DNA of 31,154 nucleotides. It comes from Polymyxa betae. Its lineage: Eukaryota; Endomyxa; Phytomyxea; Plasmodiophorida; Plasmodiophoridae. Numbering within the stretch: position 1 is the stretch's first letter; each line of letters opens with the position of its first letter. The stretch covers positions 1 through 31,154 of the forward strand of contig RBZT01000410.1 in NCBI GenBank assembly GCA_003693705.1. The letters run 5' to 3'. A model generated the notes under the pieces. The model worked only from the letters and a program-made list of their open reading frames with translations. It had not been told where the DNA came from and made no database searches. The position numbers and the translations under genes were made by a program. Positions 11,145 through 20,520 of the stretch are shown here, one piece after another.

Positions 11145-11323
11145 TGTGATGACTACGATGGTGGCTCAGCTGATGACAAGACAGAAGCTGCTGCTTTTGT
11201 ATTTTTCAAAAAGTGTTTCGGTTATACCACCGTAACTAACTCAAGCTCTCACTTTCTCTAGTATCTCGCTTTTATAATTTGTACGTCTACGAGCATCCAG
11301 ATCCCCGGTTCTTGGACGTTTCA
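11145..11323 (+). repeat. 3' LTR of element 1
   Basis: This 179 bp LTR starts TGTGATGACTACGATGG and ends TTTCA, followed by ATAC, the right target copy. Immediately upstream, CTACGGGGTG is a weak candidate polypurine tract for plus-strand priming. It carries a 4-base block missing from the 5' LTR. Confidence 0.93.
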
Positions 11324-11393
11324 ATACTATGCCCAGTGCGTACGTAGTTAATAAATAAAATTACAACTGGTCCCTGGCCATGAGCAAGTTTCA

Positions 11394-11594
11394 ATCGCGT
11401 CCAGCGACAAACTAGTTGGAAGGAAGACAGTTGATGATCGGCAAACAAAACGAATGTTTTGAGTTGCCTTCTCGTCAAAAGCTGGTGGCCCGTCACTGGG
11501 CGACCGTACGGTCGGGGCTGCTCACCCGGTCGGCGACTACGATCGAAAGCCGTAGGTGCGGGTACGGCGTCGGGCATCAGCTGGGCACGCGACA
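11394..11594 (-). repeat. 3' LTR of element 2
   Basis: It matches 22107-22307 over its whole length (plus-strand ends ATCGCGTCCAGCGAC and GGGCACGCGACA). On the minus strand the bases before it (GCAGAGAATCGA) could be the polypurine tract. It contains the palindrome CCGTACGG (11504-11511), which is mutated in the other copy. Confidence 0.88.
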
Positions 11595-11785
11595 TCGATT
11601 CTCTGCGGAATGGATGAAGGATGTGCAATATCGACTTCGCCAAGACGCTTCCAATAATCTGTGATACACTACGTATCGAAAAAGTGCGTATAAGGCTCCC
11701 ACCACTCGTCTTCTTGGTTTTTCCACTTCACTAGATTCTCTCTGTGGCCTGGAGGGCCGCGATGTGCCAAGATCGTCTCGACGAT

Positions 11786-12750
11786 TTACGAATCCGGCTC
11801 CAGGGAAGCATCTCTTGCGTCGAGCTTCAACATGGAGGGCGCCACGGCTCGTGAAAGAGCTGTGCCATCGTGATCCAGCAGCAGGTAAGACCCTCCGCGT
11901 TTGCTGCGTATGATTTGGAAAGGTCCTTCATAATGTAGTTGCAGCTTCGTCGAGCGGGTTGGGTCGGAGACCATTACCGACGAGCCAGGAGGAAACTTGT
12001 CTTCAGGCAGAATGCTATGACGTTTCGCATAAGCTGCGATGGAGGACGCGGCGTGAGAAGAATTGAGATCGCGAATGGAAGGGAATATCACCTGCTGAGT
12101 GAAGGATAGCCTGTCCCTTAAGCTTTCATAATTGTGGTCGGGCTGTGAAGAAGAGTAAATCAGCGAGGCCGTTCATCGCGCTGCAGAAGGTGACTTTGAA
12201 AAAGAGCTTTTTTGGGCCGATGCGACCTTGAAGTTAATGAAAAGCTGTGCGACGGGTACGTACCGGTTTCCCATTCCCCATCTTCGGCGTTGAACAACGT
12301 TTTGATCAGGCGAGTCAATGTTTTGACGAAGCGCTCGGCGAGCCCGTTTGCACGTGGGTGGAATTTTGTCGTTAACCGGTGATCGATGCCGCACTCACGA
12401 ACCAAGTACGCGATTATCGAATTCGGTTCCGTTATCAGTTTGAACGATCTTAGGAATTCCAAAATCTGCAAGGCAGCGGCGACCGACTTCGCAGACTATC
12501 TGGCAGGGCGCGCAGGAAAACAAACCGGGTGCACACACAAACGACTACCATCAAAATGTTCATCCCTCGGGGGGAGGATGGAAAGGAGAGCGCCGTGTCG
12601 ATAGCGATGTGATCCATTGGCATGGAGGGGTTGATTGGAGCGAGAGGGTGGTAGTCTCGGTTCACGATATTATAGCGCTGACATGGGATACATAGTCGGA
12701 GAGATTCCTCGACGTCCTGACGTATTTTGGGCTAGCGGTGTCCGGCTCGA
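11786..12750 (-). pseudogene. integrase of element 2, decayed
   Basis: The zinc-binding region survives as LCIPCQRYN (near 12690), the C-x2-C half of HHCC. The core begins with PMDHIAIDTALSFP, which has the first catalytic Asp, and continues MNILMVVVCVCTRFVFLRAL. The second Asp is in IVQTDNGTEFDNR (one frame, near 12430) and the Glu in HPRANGLAERF (another frame, near 12330), so a frameshift falls between them and the spacing is a few residues short of 35. The C-terminal part (12091-11786) has GSSVMVSDPTRSTKLQLHYE followed by GPFQI, a GPY/F-type module. Lesions in each domain show it is dead. Confidence 0.88.
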
Positions 12751-12751
12751 A

Positions 12752-13815
12752 TCAGTGACGAGAGTGTAGCCTGGATGCCAAAGTGCCCCTGTAAATGCGC
12801 ATTTCGTGATGTTCGATGTTGGCCTGACTAGAATTAGCTGCTGGAGGGCTTACAATGCTGGGAACGACGGCCTCCAGGGTGGGATATAGCCGCGAAAGCC
12901 TGTCTGGTAAGATGTTACGGACCGCTGGGCGATGAGTGACCGTAAAATTGTAGGATAGAAGAGTGTCGACCCATCCCGCCATCATCTGGTTGAGGTCCTT
13001 CTGACTGAACAAGAATGTCAGCGAACGATGGTCTGTGAATTGCCGAAACGGGATGCCCCAGATGTAATATTGGAACATCTTTTTAACGAAGACGATTGCC
13101 AATAACTCCCGTTTGGTGGCAGAGTGTATCAGATTTATTGAAAACATTATAAAATCTTATATCCCTTTTAAAGTGCGTATGCAGTTTGAAGATCAACGCA
13201 CGCAGAGAAACCAGATGACTCACGCATAAATCTGATGCCTAACAAAGATGCGGACAAGATTAAAGTATGAAGGCGTACGTTATATTAATGGGCTCGACTC
13301 CCGCGGTGTCCGTACGGTGTCCGTACGGACTGAGCTGAATGAAGCTGGGATTCGAGCTGGAAATAAAACACAATTCATTACTTTAGACCGAAGTGCTGCC
13401 GATTTCCGTAACAACTTGTTCGCGATATCTGACGAAACCGCTCCTAGAGTAACGACGCTCAGAGGAACGGAGAGCTCTTGCCGCGAAGAGGACAAAATCT
13501 CTGTTGCCGACAGTGTCCTCAGCACATTGGTCTTTCAGCTGGACGCCGCTTTGGGCGCGTCTACGGCGAAGCAGAACGTCTTGAAGAAATCGGGGACCTT
13601 CAACCTAGGAGCGCTTTCGAGTACTCTTCGAATCGATGAAAACGCTGCCGCTGCTTCTGGTGCCCATTGGTCGGCGGTGATCTTATCGTGGTGACGGAGG
13701 GACTCGAGGGGAGCTGTGAGCGTTGCGTTATCAGGAACAATGTCTCGAAAATAGTTTCGAGGCCTAGGTACTGCTCAATCTGCTTTCCGGAGGTGGGTGG
13801 CGAAGAATCTCCCAA
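12752..13815 (-). pseudogene. RNase H of element 2, interrupted by a 320 bp insertion
   Basis: The N-terminal half (13815-13446) has LGDSSPPTSGKQIEQYLGL, the RT-RH connection, then KVPDFF...DAPKAASS with the first acidic residue. After a frameshift it has DFVLFAARALRSSERRY. The C-terminal half (13125-12752) has ATKRELLAIVF (second acid), FRQFTDHRSLTFLFSQ (third acid) and ILPDRLSRLYP. The split falls exactly between the Tyr-Ser and Ala-Thr of the family motif RRYSATKRELLAI. AGAGT stands on both sides of the inserted DNA (13121-13125 and 13446-13450), and deleting the insertion plus one copy restores the frame. Confidence 0.9.
13126..13445. mobile_element. 320 bp insertion of unknown class inside element 2
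   Basis: It is bounded by the 5-bp target duplication AGAGT (13121-13125 and 13446-13450). Bases 13207-13444 match 23303-23520: CACGCATAAATCTGATG, CTGAGCTGAATGAAGCTGGGA and AAATAAAACACAATTCATTA are shared. On the plus strand it starts GTATCAGATTTATTG and ends GAAACCGCTCCT. It contains two CCGTACGG palindromes (13310-13317, 13321-13328) and an AATAAA. If the target duplication is read as 4 bp (AGAG), the left end becomes TGTATC, as in a solo LTR, but the right end is CT and not CA. A SINE is also possible; I found no convincing Pol III boxes or tail. Confidence 0.8.
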
Positions 13816-13872
13816 CCGGACGAGTTTACGTCGGCCGATGGAGACTCCATTTGCACTGAAAACGTGCCCGAG

Positions 13873-14700
13873 TCAGCGGAAGGTTGACCTAAAGAGTTGA
13901 CACTTCGATATTCGCAGCCGAGGATTAGCGGCGGTCAGACAGTCCACTGTGTCGATGAGATCTTCGAGATGGGATTCTGCTGTATGCGATACAGCGGTGA
14001 TATCATCCTGAAAGGCGACGGCGGCTCGCGAGCCAGACAGGATCGCCGTTACAACGCGCTGTAACAAAGCAGATGTCTGCGTGAGGCCGAAATGCGTGCC
14101 TATAAACATGTAATGCTGGTGTTTCCATGTGAACGAGACCTTATGCTGATCAGGTGGGTTAATGCGGAGCTGGAGAAAACTCTGCTCTAATTCGAGGCTA
14201 GAGAAGATGGAGCGACTTTCGAGATGTTCGAAGACGTCGCGGACTCGTGGCATCGGGTGTTTTTCTGGGACTAACTTGGCGTTGAGCGCTCTTGGATCGA
14301 TACAGACTCTTCCTGGTGCCTTGGTTCCGTCGAGCTGCTTCTTAGGGATTACTGGCAGGAGGTGATTCCAGGGACATCCGAGCGGCGCGATCGTTATCTT
14401 GCCCTGTTTGAGCCAGGCGTCAATCTGTTCGTCTATTACCGGCTCTAGAGCGCGCGCGATATTGTAATGACGCCGATATCGATAGACATGGGCGGTATCC
14501 CCAGTATTGAGGTAAACGACTGACTCTTCCAAATTGCAGAACGTTGACGTGTCGATGCTTTGGTTCAGATTCAGCGCTGCTGGAAGGCACGGGTATAGCG
14601 CTTGGCGATGTTTGGGTTCATTTGCTGGAGCACAGCGTTGGACCTCGTCCTCAGGGTCGTCGAAGCTTGCAGCCGCGTCTGGCAATGGCAAGCCCGTGAT
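13873..14700 (-). pseudogene. reverse transcriptase of element 2
   Basis: A 272-residue open segment. It has PVIDEQIDAWLKQGKITI, the GRVCIDPRALNAKLV block, SIFSSLELEQSFLQL (family: the catalytic Asp region), FTWKHQHYMFIGTHFGL, and VAFQDDITAVS with the Asp-Asp pair at 14002-14007. The active site reads F-Q-D-D rather than the more usual Y-x-D-D. The catalytic Asp expected in the FxxLDLxxxF-like motif is Glu here (SSLELEQ), so the enzyme may have been inactive even without stops. The frame differs from the protease just upstream, so a frameshift lies near 14700. Confidence 0.9.
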
Positions 14701-14979
14701 CGCGATGCCGGGTTGTCGAAGAGGTCGCGTCCGATGATAATCTCAAGCCCTTCGGGCGGGTCCATGACTTCGAAACGATGCCGGAAGGTTTTCTCACCCC
14801 ACGCGAACTCTAGGTCGACGGTACCGACTCGAACTGTGAAGACGTTTTTGCCCCGAGAGAGATGCGCGCAGAGCCGGAGGCAGGCCGAAAGGAGACGCGT
14901 TGCTCGGGATCGAGGCGTTGGAGATGGTTCATTGGGAAGTAAGAATGGGAAGCGCCGCTGTCTATATCAACTTTGATAG
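14560..14979 (-). pseudogene. aspartic protease of element 2
   Basis: Read on the minus strand from 14979: IKVDIDSGASHSYF holds the D-S-G active site, then LQRLDPEQRVSF. After a frameshift, FEVMDPPEGLEIIIGRDLFD is the second conserved block. Element 3 is inserted two codons before IKVD. The gag side of the junction (20525-20545) ends VQVQGLP and is in frame with this segment once the insertion and one GTGG copy are removed. Confidence 0.85.
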
Positions 14980-14983
14980 GTGG

Positions 14984-15196
14984 TGAAGCAATCGTCTCGA
15001 TTCTACGATCAGATACACGGGAATGACGGTAAAATCAATAATGATTCTGTATTTCTATTATAGGAAATCCCAGGACCCAAATGCCGTCACGGTGTCCGTA
15101 GGACTCCGTGGGCGAATCTTAGCGCAGCTTCGTCGTAGCTTGAAAACTTGCAAACTATTCTTATATTTTCTTATAATAAAGTAATAATTTGCTACA
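14984..15196 (-). repeat. 3' LTR of element 3
   Basis: 213 bp, nearly identical to 20311-20520. It begins (plus strand) TGAAGCAATCG, one base off TGTAGCA, and ends AATTTGCTACA. It is flanked on the left by GTGG, the target copy. On the minus strand ACTTTATTATAAGAAAATA is a possible TATA region. Confidence 0.95.
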
Positions 15197-15529
15197 CTCC
15201 GCTCCTCACAATCTCGTTAGTCTTTAGTGTCTTTCTGGTACATTGGGTTTAGGGTGTCATGACTGGTCTTTATCATAGTTCATTATGTCTTCACTTGTCA
15301 TCATTTTTTTCATCTTCATCCAAAGGTCATCATTATCCGATCCGATCATCAAGTTCGTAATAATTCATCTTTATTGTAAGTCATCGTAGCGCTATCATCG
15401 AGTTTCATCTATAATCATCTGTCATCAGTCATCAGTATCATTATTTATTTATAAATAATTTTATCTAAATTTATTTCATCATGTCATCTAAAAAATCGTA
15501 CTTACTGATCATTTGCTATAGTTTCAGCA
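15197..15529 (-). promoter_or_regulatory. TCATC-rich 3' non-coding block and polypurine tract of element 3
   Basis: The stretch between the chromodomain stop and the 3' LTR holds about 14 TCATC pentamers in roughly 210 bases (about 15298-15500), so the transcript strand is rich in GATGA. The spacing is irregular, so it is not a simple tandem repeat. The last 11 bases before the LTR on the minus strand, GAGGAGCGGAG (15197-15207), are the polypurine tract that would prime plus-strand DNA synthesis. The tract role rests on its position and composition; a role for the GATGA motifs is unknown. Confidence 0.75.
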
Positions 15530-15815
15530 TTAAAACCCATTGGGATAAAAGCTTGAAAACAATAGTAGATTTTCAGTTAACCTTTGAGTGAGGTATCTAA
15601 TACTGTCTTCTACACTTTCTGCGAGTGCACTTTTTCCGTCGCGCAGTTTCTTCAAATATTTCTTCACTAATTCAGGGACGTCTTCAAACAGGTTCTTCAG
15701 GGGTTCCCATGAATCTTCTTCTTTCGTAAATCCTTTCCATTCGACCAGCAACTCTAGCTGTCCAGTCTCAGGATTTAGTCTTCAGTCTATAAAATCGCTC
15801 ACTTGATACGATTCA
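15530..15815 (-). pseudogene. chromodomain at the integrase C-terminus of element 3
   Basis: SYQVSDFID, a stop, then RLNPETGQLELLVEWKGF and SWEPLKNLFED form a chromodomain: the beta strands, VEWKGF and the SWEP motif of the methyl-lysine pocket are all recognisable. Such domains in chromoviruses are known or thought to steer integration to marked chromatin. A TGA at about 15783 falls in the first strand, where related proteins have a charged residue before RLNPE. It is in the same frame as the integrase C-terminal part upstream. After the domain a lysine-rich helix (KKYLKKLRD) and a short tail precede the stop at 15530. Confidence 0.88.
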
Positions 15816-17200
15816 TTGTCATGTGCGAACTGCTTTATTTCGTCTGTAACATTAAGTTTTGAATCAGCATATAGTTGAATCCGGTCACCATGGATCCGGC
15901 TCCTACTGTGATCGATGATATTCTCTACTTCGAACACATAGTTATCTTCAGTATCAGTGATCCGATATGGGCCTCGCCATTTTAGAAATAGTTTACGTCC
16001 AGTCATCTGTTGGCTCCGGTACACCAACCAGGACGAAGTCTCCTATTCCGAAGTTTGGCTCTCTTCTAAATTTCCTCTGATTTTGTTTCTTCAGTGTCCT
16101 CTGCCTTTCTGATTTCTCCGCGACTGCCTTATGCATGCTGTCTAGCGCACTCCGAAGGTTTTCGATTTTCTTATGAATATTCATCTAGTCAACGCAGTTT
16201 CTATAAAACTGCGCAGTTTTGGGATTTTTGAAAATCTCATCCAAAGGATTGTCAGGTTTCAGTCCAGTCATCACCGTCACTGGCGCATTGCCATTCAGAC
16301 GGCTCTGCTCTCTATGGTTTATGGTGTGTTCGACACTGCGGTTCAACCATGGCCGGTATTCCTTCTCCCATCTGAGCTCGGACAAAAGGGCTTGTACTAA
16401 GGCTAAATACATTTTATTAATAATCTCAATAGTGCCAATATTGTAATGTCCATATGACGTGGTGATATGTTGGATCATATTGCACTTTCTGGCAAACTCC
16501 TTCATAGTCGTCGAAACAAAGTAGGAAGCCATATCAGAGACCAGTACTTTGGAGCTCCGAACAGGGCCCTCCACTCCATCAAGGCCTCTACTGTCACGGA
16601 GGTATCGGGAATTTGTGCGGGTGTTATCTTTATCATTCCTGATAGGTCATCTCGCAAGATTGGATTCCACTGGAACTCATGAATACCATTCTTCTTCATT
16701 GGCCATATGTATATCCAGTCCATATGCAAAACTTCGTTCGGTCGTTGACCGTGAACCTGGGTTCCTAAAGGCCGTGGAATCCGCATTCCTCCTCTCATAG
16801 GCACGCAGTGCAGACATGAAATACAAATTGCTTTCACGTCTTCAGTATAATTCCAGTAGAGGAACCGCGTCAATTGCTGCGTGCTGGCCTGACACCCTAA
16901 GTGTCCACTGTTTCCTCCCGAAGGCGCAATTATACTCAAACGGCATCGCAAGTCTTCTGCTTCTAAAGGGATTATCACTTTCTTTTTATCTGTGACTATT
17001 AAACCTTCATTCATTTTTTGGCGAGTCATAGTTGATATCCATTTCTTCTGACTTTCTTTTATTTCTTCCATAGTAGGCCATTCGAACTCGGGGCTCTGTA
17101 ATGGTCTGATCTTCCGGTCATCCGGGACCGTTACCGTTCGCACTCTACGGACCATTTGATGCGTAGAGCCTTCTTCATCAACAGGTTTCGCCCCCCATCT
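15782..17200 (-). pseudogene. integrase of element 3
   Basis: The zinc region reads IIAPSGGNSGHLG then CISCLHC. The second His, both Cys and the spacing fit HHCC, but the first His is Pro. The catalytic residues are present: Asp in VLHMDWIYI (codon ending near 16718), Asp in VLVSDMASYF (near 16535) and Glu in IGTIEIINK (near 16427), exactly 35 residues after the second Asp. A frameshift near 16550 separates the first two. Past the core, RREPNFGIGDFVLVGVPEP and, in another frame, KWRGPYRITDTEDNYVFEVE give the GPY/F module. SRIHGDRIQLYADSKLNVT follows and leads into the chromodomain. The arrangement is that of a chromovirus integrase. Confidence 0.92.
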
Positions 17201-17615
17201 TGTCATCAGATCGGCCCAAATATTTTCTTCTCCTTTGATATGCTCGACTTGATAATGAAATCGCTGCATGTAAAGATCCCATCTCTGTAGCTTTTGTGCT
17301 GTTGACTTTGACACATTCGTTGGTGAAAAAATCTATTAGATTTTTGTGATCACTGAATAGTTTGAATGACCGTTTCATCTGTAATAAATAGTCTAGTTTC
17401 TCCATTGTGTCTTTGATAGCGATCCCTTCTTTTTCAGTCATCTCGCATCTATTGAACGTGTGGCCGACGAATCCTAATGGTTCATGCCTTTGTAATGACA
17501 CAGGTTTATTTATATCTTCTATTGGGATTTGAGTCACCATTCCAGCGGTAATGGATTCATTGGCATCAGTGAACATGTACTGGACCCTATTCTCATGGAT
17601 ACGCCAATTTGACAT
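17178..17615 (-). pseudogene. RNase H of element 3
   Basis: QYMFTDANESITAGMV holds the first catalytic Asp. HTFNRCEMTEKEGIAIKDTM holds the Glu, and FKLFSDHKNLIDFF the third acid. A frameshift near 17310 moves the end of the domain to another frame, where QRWDLYMQRFHYQVEHIKGE and NIWADLMTRW form the typical tail. RNase H would degrade the RNA template during reverse transcription. The segment between the RT and this domain (17620-17810) is decayed. Confidence 0.9.
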
Positions 17616-17813
17616 TGTTAGCTATCGCTGTCTTCAGGTTTTCAAATACGAGATCATGTTGTGGGCTTCATCCGTATTTGGATAGTCTAACTTGTCGCGC
17701 AACGCTCTTGTTCCTCGATGGCTGGTCCTTCATACAGTGTTCAAAGATGTCCTGCTAACAATGAACTATTTTGTTGTATTCAGGGATTGACCTGCTCATC
17801 CATTGTGTTGCCA

Positions 17814-19210
17814 TCAAAAACTGCTGCAAATTCTAGCTGTTTTGGGTTGAGGGATCGCAAGCAGGGCATCAATCCGATCGGTGTCATGTGCAACTCCGCT
17901 CGGCGTAAATATCCTTCCGCAAAACTTCACCTTGCGCGTGAATAAATCACCTTTCTTCAAGTTCAATTTGAAATTGTGATTATCTGCCAGTCTTAAAGTT
18001 TCTTCTAAAGTGCTAAACCATTTGTCTAGTAAATGTGCGTACCTTAGTAGGTCATCTATTAATACAATTTGAGAATCTTGTATTAAACTCTTAAAGATCT
18101 CAGCCATTCTCGCCTGAAACAGCGTCGCTGAGTTTAGAACGCCCTGTATGGATCTTCTCGGTGTATACACTCCTCTGTCAGTCATGAATGAAAACATCTC
18201 TCGACATTCTTCTGCTAATGGCATCATCATCCAGAAGCCTTTAAAAGCGTCTACTTTAAACCAGCATTTCGATCCAGCCAGGTTGTTAACAATAGCTGCC
18301 AAAAATGGCATCGGCCATGCGGTACTTTCAGATATTGCGTTGACACCTCTCAGATCAACGCACATCCTTCTACTTCCATCAGGTTTCTTCACTACAGTGA
18401 CTGGAGAGGCCAATTCCGAATTATGGTTTTCTTCAATTAGGCCGTTCGTTTCCAGTTCGTCAATAAAGCGCCTAAAAAACGTACTGTCTTCTATGCTGTA
18501 CCTACGATTTGGACATTTATATGGTCTTGCGTATGGAATCAAACGGGTCGCAAATGGTGTAACCTTCGCTGGGGCATCTGGGCCCAACGACATTCGTCAT
18601 ACATCTTTATACTTACGAACGAGTCGGTCTAACCTCCCCGTCCATTCCTCTGGCAAACCGTTTCTTCTGGCGGCTTCTATCAAGTTGCTTAAGCCTTCTT
18701 CTACTTCTATATCTGAACAACTTTTTATCATCATTTCGTCAAAGTCATCAAGGTTTTCGGATTTAAACTCTTTATTTCTTAAGTCTTCACTGATCTTATT
18801 ATCATCTATCTTCGCCCGCTTTCTCACAATTAATGCGTCAAGCGCAGTTTTTGGCTCTATTCCAAGTTCCTCTAGGTCACCTCCGAGTATGATTTCATCA
18901 CTTGGAACGTCCCAGATTAGGCATTTCCGCTGCCTTGTTATAATTTCTCCGGCTTTTGTGCGCAGCCCGATACCAAGTGTCACCCTGTCTTGTTATCACC
19001 CAGACGAAGTCAGATAGGCTCCCTGAGCCTTTCCACCATGATCGCGGGGTCGTTCCTCATCGCCATCTTCGCTATCCGTTGCGGGATTAACGACTTGTCC
19101 GTGGCTCCACTATCAAGCATACCAGGGACATACAGACCCTCACATATTCTTACATCTATCTGTCTTCTCTCATCTGGGCTACTATCAATTCTACAGACCA
19201 TGAGGTAATT
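17814..19210 (-). pseudogene. protease and reverse transcriptase of element 3
   Basis: Protease: YVPGMLDSGATDKSLIP has the D-S-G site at 19106-19114. After a frameshift near 19010, LIWDVPSDEIILGGDLEELGI is its second block. An in-frame TGA near 18596 separates it from the RT. RT: RFIDELETNGLIEENHNSEL, KKPDGSRRMCVDLRGVNA, KCWFKVDAFKGFWMMMPL (catalytic Asp), GVLNSATLFQARM and VLIDDLLRYAH with the Asp pair at 18051-18056. The usual Tyr before x-D-D is Leu here (L-I-D-D). NFKLNLKKGDLF, VKFCGRIFTPSGV and AIPQPKT close the domain. The RT segment itself is open over about 260 residues, longer than most pieces of this window. Confidence 0.92.
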
Positions 19211-19239
19211 GGAAGTCTTCTTAGATGTATTGTCATGTT

Positions 19240-20292
19240 TCGTAAGCAGCTTATGGACCTCTTCTTTCGTCAAACCCTTAGGGCATTTAAACACTGGGTG
19301 CCCGTACTGCTGACAGCCGAAACACTTCATCCCAGACCGATCCGTCGGGCCCTTGTTGACATTTTTCGTTTTCTTCAGATCTTGCTGTTTCTCGTCCTGC
19401 CGAGGGCGCTTTCGCTGCTTCGTCTTCTTGTCTTCTCCGTCTTCGGTCATCAGGACGCGGGACGGCTCATGATTTTCGGCTCGTTCTTTCAAGAGAGCCA
19501 GAAAAGCTATAGGCTGTTTGGAGAACCGGGGCTCTCTCTTCAGCTGACTTTTCATCAGCGCTTTCAGCTCTTTCGGTTCGATGGCGTTGACCAGGAACCG
19601 AATTTTCATCTTCATACCATCTTCATCCTCAAATAAGTGTTTCCAACCATTGTCCTTGACAATGTTATTGAATTCACATATAGATCGGTGACTCTAAGTG
19701 TTGGAGAGCCGACATCGAGATCCATCTTCAGTTTCGTCATCTTCTTCTCCATAAGACAATCCTGTGATCGGTCGCCTATCAAGGCTTTGTTAATCCAAGC
19801 CTCGATTTCTTCGTCGGTTACGTCATCGACTTCGACGAAGAGATCACATTCGCAGATTGTCTCGAGCACAGTAGTCTCGAGCATGGAGAGTAACGATCGT
19901 GGCTGACCTACTGTCTGCGCATCGCGAAAGTTTCGCAAGTATCGATCGCGGCTTTCGATGAACTGCAAGATCGCCTTGCGATCTAGCTTTCGCAGGACCG
20001 GAGCCCTGTTCGTCTCGAGCACTGCGAGGTTGCCTGAGGCCATGTTTCGCGCTCGGTCATGGTTCGTCTGGTGGCTATGGCTAGCAACCACTTCTTCGTT
20101 GGGACGTCGGCGAGTGCCTGCATCCACTTCATCACCGCTGGCCGGCGTAACCGAACCAGACTCGTCATCAGAGGTCTTGCGAAACCTTCGGTCTGACACA
20201 AGGTCTTCTTCAGTTGGAGTTGAGTACTCATACTCCAGCAGTAGGTCATCAAGCGTGAGTTCATCATCAGTTGTCGTTGTCATCGTCGCCAT
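19240..20292 (-). pseudogene. gag of element 3, with CCHC zinc knuckle
   Basis: The ATG at 20292 follows the 5' LTR by only 18 bases and starts an acidic N-terminus (MATMTTTTDDELTLDDLL). The middle has NRAPVLRKLDRKAILQFIES and RDRYLRNFRDAQ, a helical region also found in the relic at 25.6 kb. A frameshift near 19675 moves the rest to another frame (IVKDNGWKHLFEDED, then IRFLVNAIEPKELKALM). A lysine-rich stretch precedes a textbook zinc knuckle CFGCQQYGHPVFKC (19324-19283), the C-x2-C-x4-H-x4-C nucleocapsid motif that binds RNA. The frame then runs on into the protease, so Gag and Pol were probably one polyprotein. The coding part is otherwise well kept. Confidence 0.9.
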
Positions 20293-20311
20293 TTGGCCAA
20301 AAGAATTCTTT
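20293..20311 (-). promoter_or_regulatory. leader of element 3: candidate primer site with 12-bp palindrome
   Basis: Between LTR and gag ATG lie 18 bases. AAAGAATTCTTT (20300-20311) is a perfect palindrome that includes the last LTR base. The same 12 bases stand at the same place in the relic at 25282-25293. A primer site complementary to a tRNA 3' end would start TGG next to the LTR; none is there. The sequence may be where minus-strand synthesis is primed, or a pairing site between two RNA copies. Its role is inferred from position and conservation. Confidence 0.5.
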
Positions 20312-20520
20312 GTAGCAATCGTCTCGATTCTACGATCAGATACACGGGAATGAAGGTAAAATCAATAATGATTCTGTATTTCTATCATTGGAAATCCCAG
20401 GACGCAAATGCCGTCACGGTGTCCGTAGGACTCCGTGGGCGAATCTTAGCGCAGCTTCGTCGTAGCTTGAAAACTTGCAAACTATTGTATTTTCTTATAA
20501 TAAAGTAATAATTTGCTACA
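20311..20520 (-). repeat. 5' LTR of element 3
   Basis: 210 bp with perfect inverted ends (TGTAGCA / TGCTACA). It is followed on the right by GTGG, the target copy that continues into the element 2 gag. On the minus strand TTTATTATAAGAAAATAC near 20480-20500 is a likely TATA region. The internal block ACGGTGTCCGTAGGACTCCG resembles the CCGTACGG-bearing block of the 320 bp insertion. Confidence 0.95.

Larger units (their letters stand above)
6254..11323 (+). mobile_element. element 1: full-length, degenerate Ty3/gypsy LTR retrotransposon
   Basis: Two direct repeats (6254-6428 and 11145-11323) flank gag-PR-RT-RH-INT in the Ty3/gypsy order. Both LTRs start TGTGATGAC and end TTTCA. The bases just outside are ATAC on both sides (6250-6253 and 11324-11327), a 4-bp target duplication. 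By eye the LTRs differ at about nine positions plus one small indel, roughly 95% identity. The leader between the LTR and the likely gag ATG (6458) is only 29 bases and lacks a TGG-starting primer site. The reading frame is broken by at least four in-frame or frame-changing lesions, so the copy is not autonomous. There is no chromodomain and no envelope gene. The body is less AT-rich than the flanks. Confidence 0.93.
14984..20520 (-). mobile_element. element 3: chromodomain Ty3/gypsy retrotransposon nested in element 2
   Basis: Two LTRs (14984-15196 and 20311-20520) flank gag-PR-RT-RH-INT-chromodomain on the minus strand. GTGG lies on both sides (14980-14983 and 20521-20524), a 4-bp target duplication. 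The LTRs end in the inverted repeat TGTAGCA / TGCTACA, with one base changed at 14986. By eye they differ at about five positions plus a 3-base indel (about 97%), so this is the youngest of the three elements, as its nested position requires. The polypurine tract GAGGAGCGGAG (minus strand of 15197-15207) abuts the 3' LTR. The gag ATG lies only 18 bases after the 5' LTR. Several stops and frameshifts make it non-autonomous. Confidence 0.95.

Noticed and set aside
13126-13445. SINE with Pol III promoter boxes
   Set aside because: A GCTCGAATCCC string resembles a B box, but the A box is poor and there is no A-rich or T-rich tail, so the class stays open.
15290-15510. TCATC block as a CRISPR array or regular tandem repeat
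   Set aside because: Spacing is irregular and there are no constant repeats with unique spacers.
6254-20520. Retroviral origin of the LTR elements
   Set aside because: No envelope-like frame after integrase; the domain order and a chromodomain fit Ty3/gypsy retrotransposons.
20293-20520. Tf1-like self-priming shown by complementarity of leader to LTR
   Set aside because: I looked for the reverse complement of the leader in the LTR and found no long match, so self-priming stays a guess.
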